Of a stretch of DNA of 64,000 bases, positions 1-8,898 are shown piece by piece (position 1 is the stretch's first letter; each line of letters begins with the position of its first letter). This DNA is from Pseudomonas koreensis (GTDB lineage: Bacteria; Pseudomonadota; Gammaproteobacteria; Pseudomonadales; Pseudomonadaceae), in NCBI RefSeq assembly GCF_024169245.1, contig NZ_JALJWP010000001.1, forward strand, positions 3,039,501 through 3,103,500, written 5' to 3'. The translations under genes and the position numbers were made by a program. The notes under the pieces were generated by a model. It saw only the letters and a program-made list of their open reading frames with translations, ran no database searches and had not been told where the DNA came from.

Positions 1-3000
1 GGGCCGTCACGGTCACCGTCCTCACCGCCGACTCCGGATTTGCTCCATACAACGCCTTGGCCTTGAAGCTATGTCTGGTCAGCGTCAACCCCGTCAGCGC
101 CTTGGTCCACTTGCCAGTAGTGCCATCCACCAGCGCTGTACCGAGCGACGCCGTTCCATCAAAAATCTCGACTTCCAGACGCGACGTGGCGGTGCCGGTC
201 AATGTGATAGCGGTGTCGACGGTGAAACCGTTATCGGGTATCGGTACATCCTTGGAGTCGGTAATCGAGGTGATCGCCGGGGTCAGTGCGTTCGAATAGG
301 TGAAGGTTCTGCCCGCCGATACCTGACCGGTGCCGTAGTCCGCTTTCGCGGTGAAGGTGCGAGTTCCTAGGCCGGACAGTGTGGCCGTGTATTTCCAGAA
401 GCCGGTGCCGTCGACCGGATGTTTGCCTTTTGAGACAGTCCCTTCGCATATCTCGACCTGCTGATTGGGGGCGGCGGAACCGGTCAGGGTCACAGCGGGA
501 TCGACCGTGCCACCGTTATGCGGAATTTCCTTGGCCTTGGAGTCTTCGGCCTTGGTGATCTCCGGCTTCACATCCTTCACGGCCTTGATGGTGTAAGTAC
601 GCTCCGCAAAAGTTAGCGCCTCATCTTCGACCTGGCTTCCACTCAGTCCGACCTTGAACACCATCTTCAAAGCGCTGCCATCTTTCAGGCCTTGCGCGTC
701 GACCAGCGGCATCGGGTGGGTGTAGAACCCTTCGCTGATCCAGGTAGGGTTTGTTTGTGAAGCAGGGGGCTGCCAAAAGGTCTTGGTGTAAATGCTGTCA
801 TCGCGGTTGGTGCCTGTCACGTGCAACCAGACGTATTGTTTCAACGCAATCAGCGGCCAGCGATTCACGCGCATGCTGGCGCTTGCGGTCAGCGCGTTGA
901 CATCAAATTCGGGTCCTTCGCCGTTGTTGGCTGCTTGTGTGATCAGCGGCATGCCCATGGCCGGGTTGCCATCGGCAATGGGCAGCACCGCCAACGTTCG
1001 AGGCCTGGAATCCTTCGGATCGGTCGTGCCACGGGCCACCGTGTAGCTCACCGTCACCGGCTTGCCCAGGTTGAACGCGATCACCTTGTTATCCAGCGCA
1101 ATCTCTTGCGGGCCTAACGCAGCCACCGGCCATGGCGCGGTGGTATGCGAGCCGCCGGCGGGAGTGCCTGCTGCGCCGGTCCAGGTGACGATGATCTTGT
1201 CATCCAGCAGCATGCCGACGTAGTCGACCACGGCGGTCAGGGCGTCCTGAGCGGCAAACGGGTCGAGGCTGGTGTCGTTAGGGGCTTGTTTGATTTTCGG
1301 CTCTTTCAGATCCAGCGCCACGCCAACACTGAATTCCAGCGGATTGGCATAGCTGGGTTCACCCCCCGCCGCGCGTTTGATGAAATACGACGCCGTGACC
1401 GTTCCGCCTTCATTGCCTTTGATCAGCTCAGCACTGATTGGGAAGGGCACCGGTTGGCCGGCGGTGAACTCGCTCAGCTTGATCGAGTCGGTGTATTCGC
1501 CGGTGATCGAACCGATCCAGAACATGAATACTTCGTCGCCCCTGAGCGTTTCCCTGTACACCACGGTCAGTGTGGTGCCGTCGGTGTCGGCTGGCAGAAC
1601 GCCGTCGACCACGCCAGTTACTTCCGGTTCCGGCAGTTCCAGGCGCGGTTCGCCGACTTGCAGGACCTCAGTGTGGATCGACTCGCGAACGGCGCGAGCA
1701 GCCTCGAAGGGGTCCAGCGTGGCGAGCACCGTGTCGGCGATCAGTTGCTGGTAGAAGAACTTCACCGTGCCACCGTTGACCGGGGTCAGGTACTTGCCGT
1801 CGATTTCGTACGGCAGCGGTTTTGCCGCGACGATCTCGTTATGGGTGATGGGGCGAAGAGGCAGGTCTGGCACGTAAGGCTTGAGGCCGGGCGTCGTGCC
1901 GTGCATGAATAGCTTGAGCGTCTGGTTTTCGGCGAAGGATTTGTCAAAGGGAATCTCGAGACGCACCTTTGCCAGCGTGGGGTCCAGCGCCCCAGAGTCC
2001 GCGTCCACGACGATCGGCGCGGCCAGCCGCTGGACTTCGCCGATGGCGCGGATGAACTGGCTACTGGAGCGCAAGTCGGGAGAGGCATCGGCTTTTTTCA
2101 GGTAGTAGGACAAGGTGATCTGCGCCTTGGCCAACTGGCGTAACACGGCGTTGGGAACCTTGTGTTCAACAACGCTCGGCACGTTTGTCAACGGCGGGTA
2201 TTCTTTTTCCAGATCAATCGGTAGCCCTTCGATGGGTGTGCCCTTGATCCGGATGAAGGGAATGTCACCCACCTCGAAATGGCTGGTATTCGTGGCGATG
2301 ATCTGCACGGTGCCGTCGGCGTCGCCCAGCTTGTCGACATTCAGCACGTTGTTTTCCGTTTCTTTCAGCAACGGCGCGCCCAGCCGTGTCGTACCCACCG
2401 CCACTTCTATGCGCTGCTCGGGGCTCCAGTCCTCGGAGCGGTTGAACACCTTGTCGTATACCTCGAAAACCACAGCCACGCCGGGCGCATCACCGGCGTC
2501 TTTAATGATCTCCGGGGTGATGGTGATGATAATCGGCGCCTTGCCTTCGGCCTGTTCCTGGGTCAGCGGAGTACCGCGCACGTAGATGCCGCCCCAACTG
2601 ATGCGACAGACATCACCCGCCGCCGCGTAGGGGTAGGGCGGCGTGCCATCGTTCTTGCCAATGGTGATCGGCACGCCATCCTCGACGTTGCCCTCGTGGA
2701 TGCCGCCGTCAATGATGGTTTGGGGAAGGCTCATGATCAGTTTCGAGTGCCCGATATCACCGTTGTCATCATGGCCGCCCGGTCGCGTCAGCTTGACCAG
2801 CACCTGCATGACTTCAGACGGTTCATCGGCGCCGCCCAACGGTTTGACGGTATAGGACACCGCGTACGGGCCATCGATCATGTGCCGGGCAGGCACGTAC
2901 ATGCGCAGTTTCTTGCCGACCCGGTCCTTGTCGACTTTTTCCGTCCACACGTTTTGCCCGGTGCCCCAGGAGATCGTCAACGTGTCGCCTTCCGCCATGT

Positions 3001-3163
3001 TCCCCCACGGCCCGGCCTCGCACAGCAGACCTTCAAGCGGAAAGTTGCCCAGCGCGGCGGCGATGTTGATGCCCCAGATCTTCTGAGGACTCTCCGATAC
3101 CGGGCCGGTGCGCCCGGGGATCTCGAGTTCTTTTAGGGCGAAAGGCTCATCAGGCAGCGACAT
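1..3163 (-). CDS. Large Ig-like repeat protein, 3' end outside window
   Basis: An open minus-strand frame runs from ATG at 3163 to the window edge without a stop, giving 1054 residues of an incomplete protein. A GGAG lies just upstream of the ATG. There is no signal peptide: the N-terminus is MSLPDEPFALKELEIPG. The chain is a series of beta-rich modules with recurring phrases such as YTVK, VTLTGSA and LVDGTG. From about residue 866 two tandem repeats of about 85 residues are visible; each contains D(S)K...IP(H/D)NG-TVD-A-TLTG and ends in a (K)A-YG element. This resembles bacterial Ig-like or adhesin stalk repeats, so a surface or secreted structural role is an inference. The remaining repeats and any C-terminal secretion signal lie beyond the window. 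I do not recognise a specific named gene. Confidence 0.85.
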   Translation of the reverse strand, partial: MSLPDEPFALKELEIPGRTGPVSESPQKIWGINIAAALGNFPLEGLLCEAGPWGNMAEGDTLTISWGTGQNVWTEKVDKDRVGKKLRMYVPARHMIDGPYAVSYTVKPLGGADEPSEVMQVLVKLTRPGGHDDNGDIGHSKLIMSLPQTIIDGGIHEGNVEDGVPITIGKNDGTPPYPYAAAGDVCRISWGGIYVRGTPLTQEQAEGKAPIIITITPEIIKDAGDAPGVAVVFEVYDKVFNRSEDWSPEQRIEVAVGTTRLGAPLLKETENNVLNVDKLGDADGTVQIIATNTSHFEVGDIPFIRIKGTPIEGLPIDLEKEYPPLTNVPSVVEHKVPNAVLRQLAKAQITLSYYLKKADASPDLRSSSQFIRAIGEVQRLAAPIVVDADSGALDPTLAKVRLEIPFDKSFAENQTLKLFMHGTTPGLKPYVPDLPLRPITHNEIVAAKPLPYEIDGKYLTPVNGGTVKFFYQQLIADTVLATLDPFEAARAVRESIHTEVLQVGEPRLELPEPEVTGVVDGVLPADTDGTTLTVVYRETLRGDEVFMFWIGSITGEYTDSIKLSEFTAGQPVPFPISAELIKGNEGGTVTASYFIKRAAGGEPSYANPLEFSVGVALDLKEPKIKQAPNDTSLDPFAAQDALTAVVDYVGMLLDDKIIVTWTGAAGTPAGGSHTTAPWPVAALGPQEIALDNKVIAFNLGKPVTVSYTVARGTTDPKDSRPRTLAVLPIADGNPAMGMPLITQAANNGEGPEFDVNALTASASMRVNRWPLIALKQYVWLHVTGTNRDDSIYTKTFWQPPASQTNPTWISEGFYTHPMPLVDAQGLKDGSALKMVFKVGLSGSQVEDEALTFAERTYTIKAVKDVKPEITKAEDSKAKEIPHNGGTVDPAVTLTGSAAPNQQVEICEGTVSKGKHPVDGTGFWKYTATLSGLGTRTFTAKADYGTGQVSAGRTFTYSNALTPAITSITDSKDVPIPDNGFTVDTAITLTGTATSRLEVEIFDGTASLGTALVDGTTGKWTKALTGLTLTRHSFKAKALYGANPESAVRTVTVTA

Positions 3164-3322
3164 GGCAACGGCTCCGTGCGGGAAAGTGACGGAGTGAGTT
3201 AACGCGCAATTGAAATGTTGCGCACCTGTCAACTCTGACAGGTGGGCAGTGGTATCCGATGAGTGGTATCCGATGAGTGATTGTTCGTCGCCTGGATGAG
3301 AAAGTTCTGCTGCCGCAACGAC

Positions 3323-3360
3323 AAAACCCGCCGTCCCGACTCAACGGGGCGGCGGGTTTT
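3323..3360 (-). terminator. Inverted repeat, probable intrinsic terminator
   Basis: AAAACCCGCCG at 3323-3333 is repeated in inverse at 3350-3360, giving an 11-bp stem with a 16-nt loop. It has a short T run on either strand. It lies downstream of the DUF6124 gene on the minus strand and upstream of the Ig-like gene, so it probably ends the DUF6124 transcript. Confidence 0.65.
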
Positions 3361-3392
3361 CCTTGCTTGAAGCGATGTGAAGGCTGTGAAGT

Positions 3393-3476
3393 CGCCTTCG
3401 CGGGCAGGCGAGGCGGTGTAAACGCAGGCTTGTGATCGCCAGCGGTCCCAGTGGGGCGGGCTTGCCCGCGAAGGCG
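3393..3476. repeat. REP-like inverted pair, GCCTTCGCGGGCAGGC type
   Basis: GCCTTCGCGGGCAGGC at about 3394 and the inverse GCGGGCTTGCCCGCGAAGGC at about 3456 form a divergent pair about 50 bp apart. The core differs slightly from the TGTGGGAGCGAGC class seen elsewhere in the window. Confidence 0.7.
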
Positions 3477-3520
3477 CCGGCCGCTCTAACACATCAGTCT
3501 TGACGTGTCACAGAGGCGCG

Positions 3521-3880
3521 CTACTGCGGCAATTCCAGATTATCCAGCACCCGATTCACCGCCAATTCTCCAAGCATGATCAGTTGCGCGATCCCCATCA
3601 GCGTCCGACGCTGCGACGGTTTCACCAGTCCGGCGAATTCCTGGGCGATGGTTTTGGCCGAGGCGAGGGTTTCGCAGGCGTTGGCCAGCAGGTCTTCGTT
3701 TTTCGTGTCGGCGGTGACGGCGTACATCGCGCGGGGGCTGTAGGGCGGCGGGGTGGAGCCGGGTGGGCAGAGGTAGTGGTCGAGGGCGCGGTCGGCGGCT
3801 TCGTGGAGTTTTTTTGAATCGAGGGATTCGTAGGGGGAGGTGGGGTCGGTTTCGGGTGGGTTGGGTGTGGGTTTGATCAT
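3521..3880 (-). CDS. DUF6124 family protein
   Basis: This encodes 119 residues starting MIKPTPNPPETDPTSPYES and ending LAVNRVLDNLELPQ. The opening KPTPNPP, the KLHEAADRALDHYL helix and the LLANACETLASA block match my knowledge of DUF6124, a small Pseudomonas family of unknown function. There is no signal peptide or membrane segment; the second half is predicted to be mostly helical. ATG 3880 is preceded by AGGAG at ideal spacing. The frame stays open upstream to 4144, but that stretch overlaps palindromes and has no ribosome site, so it is treated as leader. The gene stands alone between the Ig-like gene and flhA. Its role is unknown. Confidence 0.85.
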   Translation of the reverse strand: MIKPTPNPPETDPTSPYESLDSKKLHEAADRALDHYLCPPGSTPPPYSPRAMYAVTADTKNEDLLANACETLASAKTIAQEFAGLVKPSQRRTLMGIAQLIMLGELAVNRVLDNLELPQ

Positions 3881-4150
3881 GGTGAAGCTCCTAGAGTCAT
3901 TGGAGCTGCCAACGTTCGCTGCGAGACGAATGAGGGTGGCAGCTATACGCAGGTCGCAGACCGGGACTCTAGAACCGGCAGACCCGAAGGTCTCCCACGT
4001 ACAGCCGCCATAAAAAAACGGGTGTTGTGCGTCCAGAGATCGACGGGCTGCGAGACCCGATCGCTGATTCGTCAGCGACCGGACAACAATAGAACTCGCC
4101 CCCAAGGCGCACAAGCCGGCGGATTCTGGCTTGGCCGTAGGCAATGGCGC
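3881..4150 (-). ncRNA. Long structured 5' leader of the DUF6124 gene
   Basis: About 270 nt upstream of ATG 3880 carries nested palindromes. AGCTGCCA at 3904-3911 pairs with TGGCAGCT at 3937-3944. AGACC at 3980-3984 pairs with GGTCT at 3989-3993 around a four-base loop that reads TTCG in the transcript. TCGCTGA at 4061-4067 pairs with TCAGCGA at 4072-4078 around four bases. GGTCTC at 3989-3994 could instead pair with GAGACC at 4052-4057, which would exclude the middle hairpin. A T7 run (minus strand) lies at 4012-4018. Palindromes of this density argue for a cis-regulatory RNA rather than coding sequence. The transcript start was not identified. Confidence 0.5.
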
Positions 4151-4237
4151 AAGGATTTGTAGCCTTGAGACCGTGTCTGGAGGTGTCTTTTAAACAGCTT
4201 TGTTTAAGTCGAAGAATTGCGTTGGTTCTGATGGCCC

Positions 4238-4330
4238 CTTCGCGAGCAAGCTCGCTCCCACAGGGGCCGTATTCCAAATGTCCGATTGGGAATGCATTTC
4301 AAACGGTGGGAGCGAGCCTGCTCGCGAAGG
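4238..4330. repeat. REP pair, TGTGGGAGCGAGC class
   Basis: CTTCGCGAGCAAGCTCGCTC and its inverse GGGAGCGAGCCTGCTCGCGA face each other with about 45 bases between. This is the most common REP class of the window. It lies between the DUF6124 leader and the flhA promoter. Confidence 0.85.
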
Positions 4331-4392
4331 GGGCGGCTCAATCAGCCGATAATCTCAAGCAAAACCGCTCTATTTCATTCCCCGGTAAAAGT

Positions 4393-4407
4393 TGGAAAGC
4401 TTCTTGC
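4393..4407 (+). promoter_or_regulatory. Sigma-54 promoter of flhA
   Basis: TGGAAAGCTTCTTGC has the -24 GG and -12 GC dinucleotides exactly 10 bases apart, and the TTGC half is intact. It lies 62 bases before the flhA start. In P. aeruginosa flhA-flhF-fleN belongs to the RpoN- and FleQ-dependent flagellar class, so the location fits. Confidence 0.75.
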
Positions 4408-4469
4408 AATAGCCGCCCTGCGCCCGCTTCGGGCGTCAAAAGTTTGCTTTAAAGGAACGGGGAAAACCG

Positions 4470-6599
4470 GTGGATCGCACTCAGTTATTCAATACAGCAC
4501 GCACCAACGTTGCCGACCTCAGTCGAGGCAATCTGGGCGTGCCGTTGTTGCTGCTGGTGATGCTGGCGATGATGATGTTGCCGGTGCCGCCGTTCCTGCT
4601 CGACGTCTTCTTTACCTTCAACATTGCCCTGTCCATCGTCGTCCTGCTGGTCTGCGTGTATGCGCTGCGGCCGCTGGATTTCGCGGTGTTCCCGACCATT
4701 CTGCTGGTGGCGACGCTGCTGCGCCTGGCCCTGAACGTGGCCTCGACGCGAGTGGTGATGCTCCACGGTCAGGACGGCCACGCCGCGGCCGGTAAGGTGA
4801 TTCAGGCCTTCGGTGAGGTGGTGATCGGCGGTAACTACGTGGTCGGTATCGTGGTCTTCGCGATTCTGATGATCATCAACTTCGTCGTGGTGACCAAGGG
4901 CGCCGGGCGGATTTCCGAGGTGAGCGCGCGCTTCACCCTCGATGCCATGCCCGGCAAACAAATGGCGATCGACGCCGACCTCAACGCTGGCCTGATCGAC
5001 CAGAACCAGGCCAAAATGCGCCGTCAGGAAGTCGCCCAGGAGGCCGAGTTCTACGGTTCGATGGACGGTGCCAGCAAGTTCGTCCGTGGTGACGCCATCG
5101 CCGGTTTGCTGATTCTGTTCATCAACCTTATCGGCGGCATGGCGGTCGGTATCTTCCAGCACGGCATGAGCTTCGGCGACGCCGGCCGGGTTTACGCTTT
5201 GTTGACCATCGGTGACGGTTTGGTGGCGCAATTGCCATCACTGTTGTTATCGACAGCGGCGGCGATCATGGTGACCCGTGCTTCCGGCTCGGAAGACATG
5301 GGCAAGCAGATCAACCGCCAGATGTTCGCCTCGCCGAAAGCGCTGGCCGTAGCCGCTGGTTTGATGGCGGTGATGGGCCTGGTGCCGGGCATGCCGCACT
5401 TCTCCTTCCTGACCATGGCAGCGCTGGCTGCGGGCGGCGCGTACCTGTTCTGGAAGAAGCAGAACGTCGCCAAGGTCGTGGCCCTGGAAGAGGTCAAGCG
5501 TCAGCAGGAACTGCTGCCGTCGCCGGCCCGCGCCATGGAAACCAAAGAACTGGGCTGGGATGACGTCACGCCGATCGACATGATTGGCCTGGAAGTCGGC
5601 TATCGCCTGATTCCGCTGGTGGACCGCAATCAGGGTGGGCAATTGCTCGCGCGGATCAAGGGCGTGCGCAAGAAGCTCTCGCAGGATCTGGGCTTCCTGA
5701 TGCCGACCGTGCACATCCGCGACAACCTCGATCTGGCGCCGAGCGCTTACCGCCTGACCCTGATGGGCGTGATTCTCGCCGAGGCCGAGATCTACCCGGA
5801 TCGCGAACTGGCGATCAACCCCGGCCAGGTCTACGGCTCGCTCAACGGTATCAACGCCAAAGATCCGGCTTTTGGCCTCGAGGCGGTATGGATCGAAATC
5901 AGCCAGCGCGCCCAGGCGCAATCGCTCGGCTACACCGTGGTTGACGCCAGCACCGTGGTCGCCACGCACTTGAACCAGATTCTCTACAAGCACTCCAGTG
6001 AGCTGATCGGCCACGAGGAAGTGCAGCAACTCATGCAATTGCTGGCCAAGAGCTCGCCGAAACTGGCTGAAGAGCTGGTGCCGGGGGTGGTTTCGCTGTC
6101 GCAGTTGCTCAAGGTCCTGCAAGCGCTGCTCGCCGAACACGTGCCGGTGCGCGACATTCGCAGCATCGCCGAGGCGATCGCGAACAACGCCGCCAAGAGT
6201 CAAGATACCGCCGCTCTGGTCGCTGCTGTGCGGGTCGGGGTATCCCGCGCCATCGTCCAAAGCATTGTAGGCACTGAGTCCGAGCTGCCTGTGATCACAT
6301 TGGAACCAAGGTTGGAACAGATATTGCTCAATAGTCTGCAGAAGGCAGGACAAGGCTCGGAAGAGGGCGTTCTGCTGGAGCCAAGCATGGCCGAGAAGCT
6401 GCAGCGTTCGTTGATCGAAGCGGCCCAGCGGCAGGAAATGCAAGGCCAACCGGTGATCCTGCTGGTGGCAGGCCCGATTCGCGCGATGCTCTCGCGCTTT
6501 GGCCGCCTCGCAGTCCCTGGGCTGCATGTGCTGGCCTACCAGGAAGTACCGGACAACAAGCAAGTGACCATCGTTGCGACAGTAGGGCCCAACGGCTGA
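4470..6599 (+). CDS. flhA: Flagellar export gate protein FlhA
   Basis: FlhA forms the nonameric inner-membrane export gate of the flagellar type III secretion system. The product has 709 residues, the usual length. Eight or so hydrophobic segments occupy residues 20-330. The family signature lies near residues 145-170 (GRISEVSARFTLDAMPGKQ), and the cytoplasmic substrate- and chaperone-docking domain fills the C-terminal half. The start is GTG at 4470, with AAAGGAACGGGG upstream. It is the first gene of the flagellar block and flhF follows after 11 bases. flhB does not precede it here. Confidence 0.97.
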   Translation: MDRTQLFNTARTNVADLSRGNLGVPLLLLVMLAMMMLPVPPFLLDVFFTFNIALSIVVLLVCVYALRPLDFAVFPTILLVATLLRLALNVASTRVVMLHGQDGHAAAGKVIQAFGEVVIGGNYVVGIVVFAILMIINFVVVTKGAGRISEVSARFTLDAMPGKQMAIDADLNAGLIDQNQAKMRRQEVAQEAEFYGSMDGASKFVRGDAIAGLLILFINLIGGMAVGIFQHGMSFGDAGRVYALLTIGDGLVAQLPSLLLSTAAAIMVTRASGSEDMGKQINRQMFASPKALAVAAGLMAVMGLVPGMPHFSFLTMAALAAGGAYLFWKKQNVAKVVALEEVKRQQELLPSPARAMETKELGWDDVTPIDMIGLEVGYRLIPLVDRNQGGQLLARIKGVRKKLSQDLGFLMPTVHIRDNLDLAPSAYRLTLMGVILAEAEIYPDRELAINPGQVYGSLNGINAKDPAFGLEAVWIEISQRAQAQSLGYTVVDASTVVATHLNQILYKHSSELIGHEEVQQLMQLLAKSSPKLAEELVPGVVSLSQLLKVLQALLAEHVPVRDIRSIAEAIANNAAKSQDTAALVAAVRVGVSRAIVQSIVGTESELPVITLEPRLEQILLNSLQKAGQGSEEGVLLEPSMAEKLQRSLIEAAQRQEMQGQPVILLVAGPIRAMLSRFGRLAVPGLHVLAYQEVPDNKQVTIVATVGPNG

Positions 6600-6610
6600 G
6601 GTAGTGGTTT

Positions 6611-7951
6611 ATGCAAGTTAAGCGTTTTTTCGCCGCCGATATGCGTCAGGCCATGAAGCTGGTTCGCGATGAGCTGGGCGCTGATGCCGCCATCATCGGC
6701 AACCGCCGCATCGCCGGCGGCGTCGAGTTGACGGCGGCACTGGATTACAAATTGTCGGCGCTGGCACCACGGGTCCCGAACATGGAACTCGAAGACGAGC
6801 TGCGCAAGACCCAGTCGCGCATCGTCACCGCCCAGGCCGAGCTGAGCCTGCGTGGCGAAGCCGATGGCAACACCAATCAGCAGTTGTTCGCCGGGCTGCC
6901 ATTGACCGCAGGCCTGCCGCTGACCGCTGCCGAGCCGCTGAGCGAGCCAACCTACGCTGCCCCGGCCCGTCCGGCCGCAGCCCCTGCGCAAGCTTCGGCG
7001 GGTGTCGATCCGCGAGCGCTGGAGTCGATGCGTTTTGAGTTGAACAGCCTGCGCGAGCTGATGGAAGTGCAGCTCGGCACCCTGGCCTGGAATCAGCTGC
7101 AAGGCAGCCGTCCGGCCCAGGCCAATCTGTATCGTCGTCTGCAGCGCATCGGCCTGTCCGGCCCGCTGTCGCGCGATCTGTTGGCGATGATTACCGATAT
7201 CGAAGAGCCGCGTCAGGCCTGGCGCATGCTGCTGGCGCACCTGGCGCGGATGATTGCCGTACCGGAAGTCGAGCCGCTGGAAGAGGGCGGTGTGATTGCG
7301 ATGGTCGGCCCCGCCGGCATGGGCAAGACCACCACGCTGGCCAAGCTGGCCGCGCGTTATGTGCTCAAGTACGGCGCGCAGAACGTTGCGCTGGTGAGCA
7401 TGGACAGCTTTCGCATCGGCGCGCAGGAACAATTGAAAACCCTCGGCCGCATTCTCAATGTGCCGGTGACCCACGTCGATCCGGGCCAGTCGCTGGTGCA
7501 GGCATTGGATCCACTGCTACGCAAACGCGTGGTTTTGATCGATACTGCCGGGCTGCAAGCCAGTGATCCGGCGTTGCGCATGCAGCTCGAGAGCCTGGCC
7601 GGGCGTGGCATTCGCTCGAAAAATTATCTGGTCCTGGCAACCACCAGCCAGAAACAGGTTCTAACCGCCGCTTATCACAGTTACAAGCGTTGCGGGCTGG
7701 CCGGCTGCATCCTGACTAAACTGGATGAAACGGCCAGTCTCGGCGAAGTGTTGAGCCTGGCGATCAGTCATGAATTGCCGGTCGCGTACCTGACCGATGG
7801 CCCACGGATTCCGGATGATCTGCATCTGCCGCGCCGTCATCAACTGGTCAGCCGCGCCGTCAGCGTGCAAATGCAGGAAGAACCCAGCGAAGAAGCCATG
7901 GCTGACATGTTCGCTGATATCTATCACAGCCCGACCAAGCAGGTTGGCTGA
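6611..7951 (+). CDS. flhF: Flagellar SRP-like GTPase FlhF
   Basis: FlhF is an SRP-family GTPase that sets the polar position, and with FleN the number, of flagella. The product has 446 residues. It starts MQVKRFFAADMRQAM and has a proline/alanine-rich linker near residues 100-135. The NG domain follows, with the G1 loop GPAGMGKTTT near residue 232, DTAGLQ near 310 and TKLDE near 369. It is cotranscribed with flhA and followed by a short ORF and fleN. Confidence 0.97.
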   Translation: MQVKRFFAADMRQAMKLVRDELGADAAIIGNRRIAGGVELTAALDYKLSALAPRVPNMELEDELRKTQSRIVTAQAELSLRGEADGNTNQQLFAGLPLTAGLPLTAAEPLSEPTYAAPARPAAAPAQASAGVDPRALESMRFELNSLRELMEVQLGTLAWNQLQGSRPAQANLYRRLQRIGLSGPLSRDLLAMITDIEEPRQAWRMLLAHLARMIAVPEVEPLEEGGVIAMVGPAGMGKTTTLAKLAARYVLKYGAQNVALVSMDSFRIGAQEQLKTLGRILNVPVTHVDPGQSLVQALDPLLRKRVVLIDTAGLQASDPALRMQLESLAGRGIRSKNYLVLATTSQKQVLTAAYHSYKRCGLAGCILTKLDETASLGEVLSLAISHELPVAYLTDGPRIPDDLHLPRRHQLVSRAVSVQMQEEPSEEAMADMFADIYHSPTKQVG

Positions 7952-7958
7952 GGTAATC

Positions 7959-8066
7959 ATGAACAGTTTTTGTACCTACATCGATGGTCTGCCACGCATT
8001 GTTCCGATCGGGAACGCGCAGCCAGTAATGTGGCCTCCGTCTATGCAAGACAAGGTAAAGAAATAA
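7959..8066 (+). CDS. Possible 35-residue ORF between flhF and fleN
   Basis: ATG 7959 follows GAGGTAATC, a good ribosome site. The frame runs 35 codons to TAA at 8064-8066, one base before the fleN ATG at 8068, and so fills the whole flhF-fleN gap. The product begins MNSFCTYIDGLPRIVPIG and ends MQDKVKK. It has one cysteine and no obvious membrane segment. I do not recognise it. It could be a real microprotein or a leader peptide coupling fleN translation to flhF, since the only fleN ribosome site (AAGG at about 8052) is far from its ATG. Confidence 0.4.
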   Translation: MNSFCTYIDGLPRIVPIGNAQPVMWPPSMQDKVKK

Positions 8067-8067
8067 C

Positions 8068-8898
8068 ATGGGCAGCATGCATCCCGTACAGGTGATCGCG
8101 GTGACCGGCGGCAAAGGTGGCGTCGGCAAGACTAACGTGTCAGTGAACTTGTCGCTGGCGCTGGCAGAGCTTGGCCGTCGGGTCATGCTGCTGGACGCCG
8201 ACCTGGGCCTGGCAAATGTCGACGTTCTGCTGGGGCTGACACCCAAACGCACACTGGCCGACGTGATCGAAGGCCGTTGCGAATTGCGCGACGTGCTGTT
8301 GCAGGGGCCGGGCGGGATTCGCATCGTGCCGGCGGCCTCCGGCACGCAGAGCATGGTGCACCTGAGCCCGGCGCAACACGCCGGTCTGATCCAGGCGTTC
8401 AGCGACATCGGCGACAATCTCGACGTGCTGGTGATCGACACCGCTGCGGGTATCGGTGACTCGGTAGTCAGTTTCGTTCGCGCTGCGCAAGAGGTGTTGC
8501 TGGTGGTGTGCGATGAGCCGACTTCGATCACCGACGCCTACGCGCTGATCAAGTTGCTCAATCGCGACTACGGCATGAACCGCTTCCGCGTGCTGGCCAA
8601 CATGGCGCAGAGCCCGCAGGAAGGGCGCAACCTGTTCGCCAAGTTGACCAAGGTCACGGATCGTTTTCTCGACGTCGCCCTACAATATGTCGGCGCCGTG
8701 CCTTACGACGAAAGTGTGCGCAAAGCGGTGCAGAAGCAGCGCGCCGTCTACGAAGCCTTTCCCCGTTCCAAGTGCGCGCTGGCCTTCAAGGCCATCGCCC
8801 AGAAGGTCGACACCTGGCCGCTGCCCGCCAACCCGCGCGGTCATCTGGAATTTTTCGTCGAGCGTCTCGTGCAGCAAACCGCAGGGCCTGTGATATGA
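8068..8898 (+). CDS. fleN: Flagellar number regulator FleN (FlhG), MinD/ParA-type ATPase
   Basis: FleN is a MinD-like ATPase that antagonises FleQ and keeps flagellar number low at the pole. The product has 276 residues. The deviant Walker A motif GGKGGVGKT lies at residues 14-22 and LLDADLGLANVD follows at about 44-56. The central VIDTAAGIGDSV is the switch region. The stop codon overlaps the ATG of fliA, so the two genes are translationally coupled. Confidence 0.96.
   Translation: MGSMHPVQVIAVTGGKGGVGKTNVSVNLSLALAELGRRVMLLDADLGLANVDVLLGLTPKRTLADVIEGRCELRDVLLQGPGGIRIVPAASGTQSMVHLSPAQHAGLIQAFSDIGDNLDVLVIDTAAGIGDSVVSFVRAAQEVLLVVCDEPTSITDAYALIKLLNRDYGMNRFRVLANMAQSPQEGRNLFAKLTKVTDRFLDVALQYVGAVPYDESVRKAVQKQRAVYEAFPRSKCALAFKAIAQKVDTWPLPANPRGHLEFFVERLVQQTAGPVI

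Noticed and set aside
3521..4144. 207-residue extension of the DUF6124 gene
   Set aside because: The extra 88 codons cover perfect hairpins and lack a ribosome site, whereas ATG 3880 has AGGAG and the family start.
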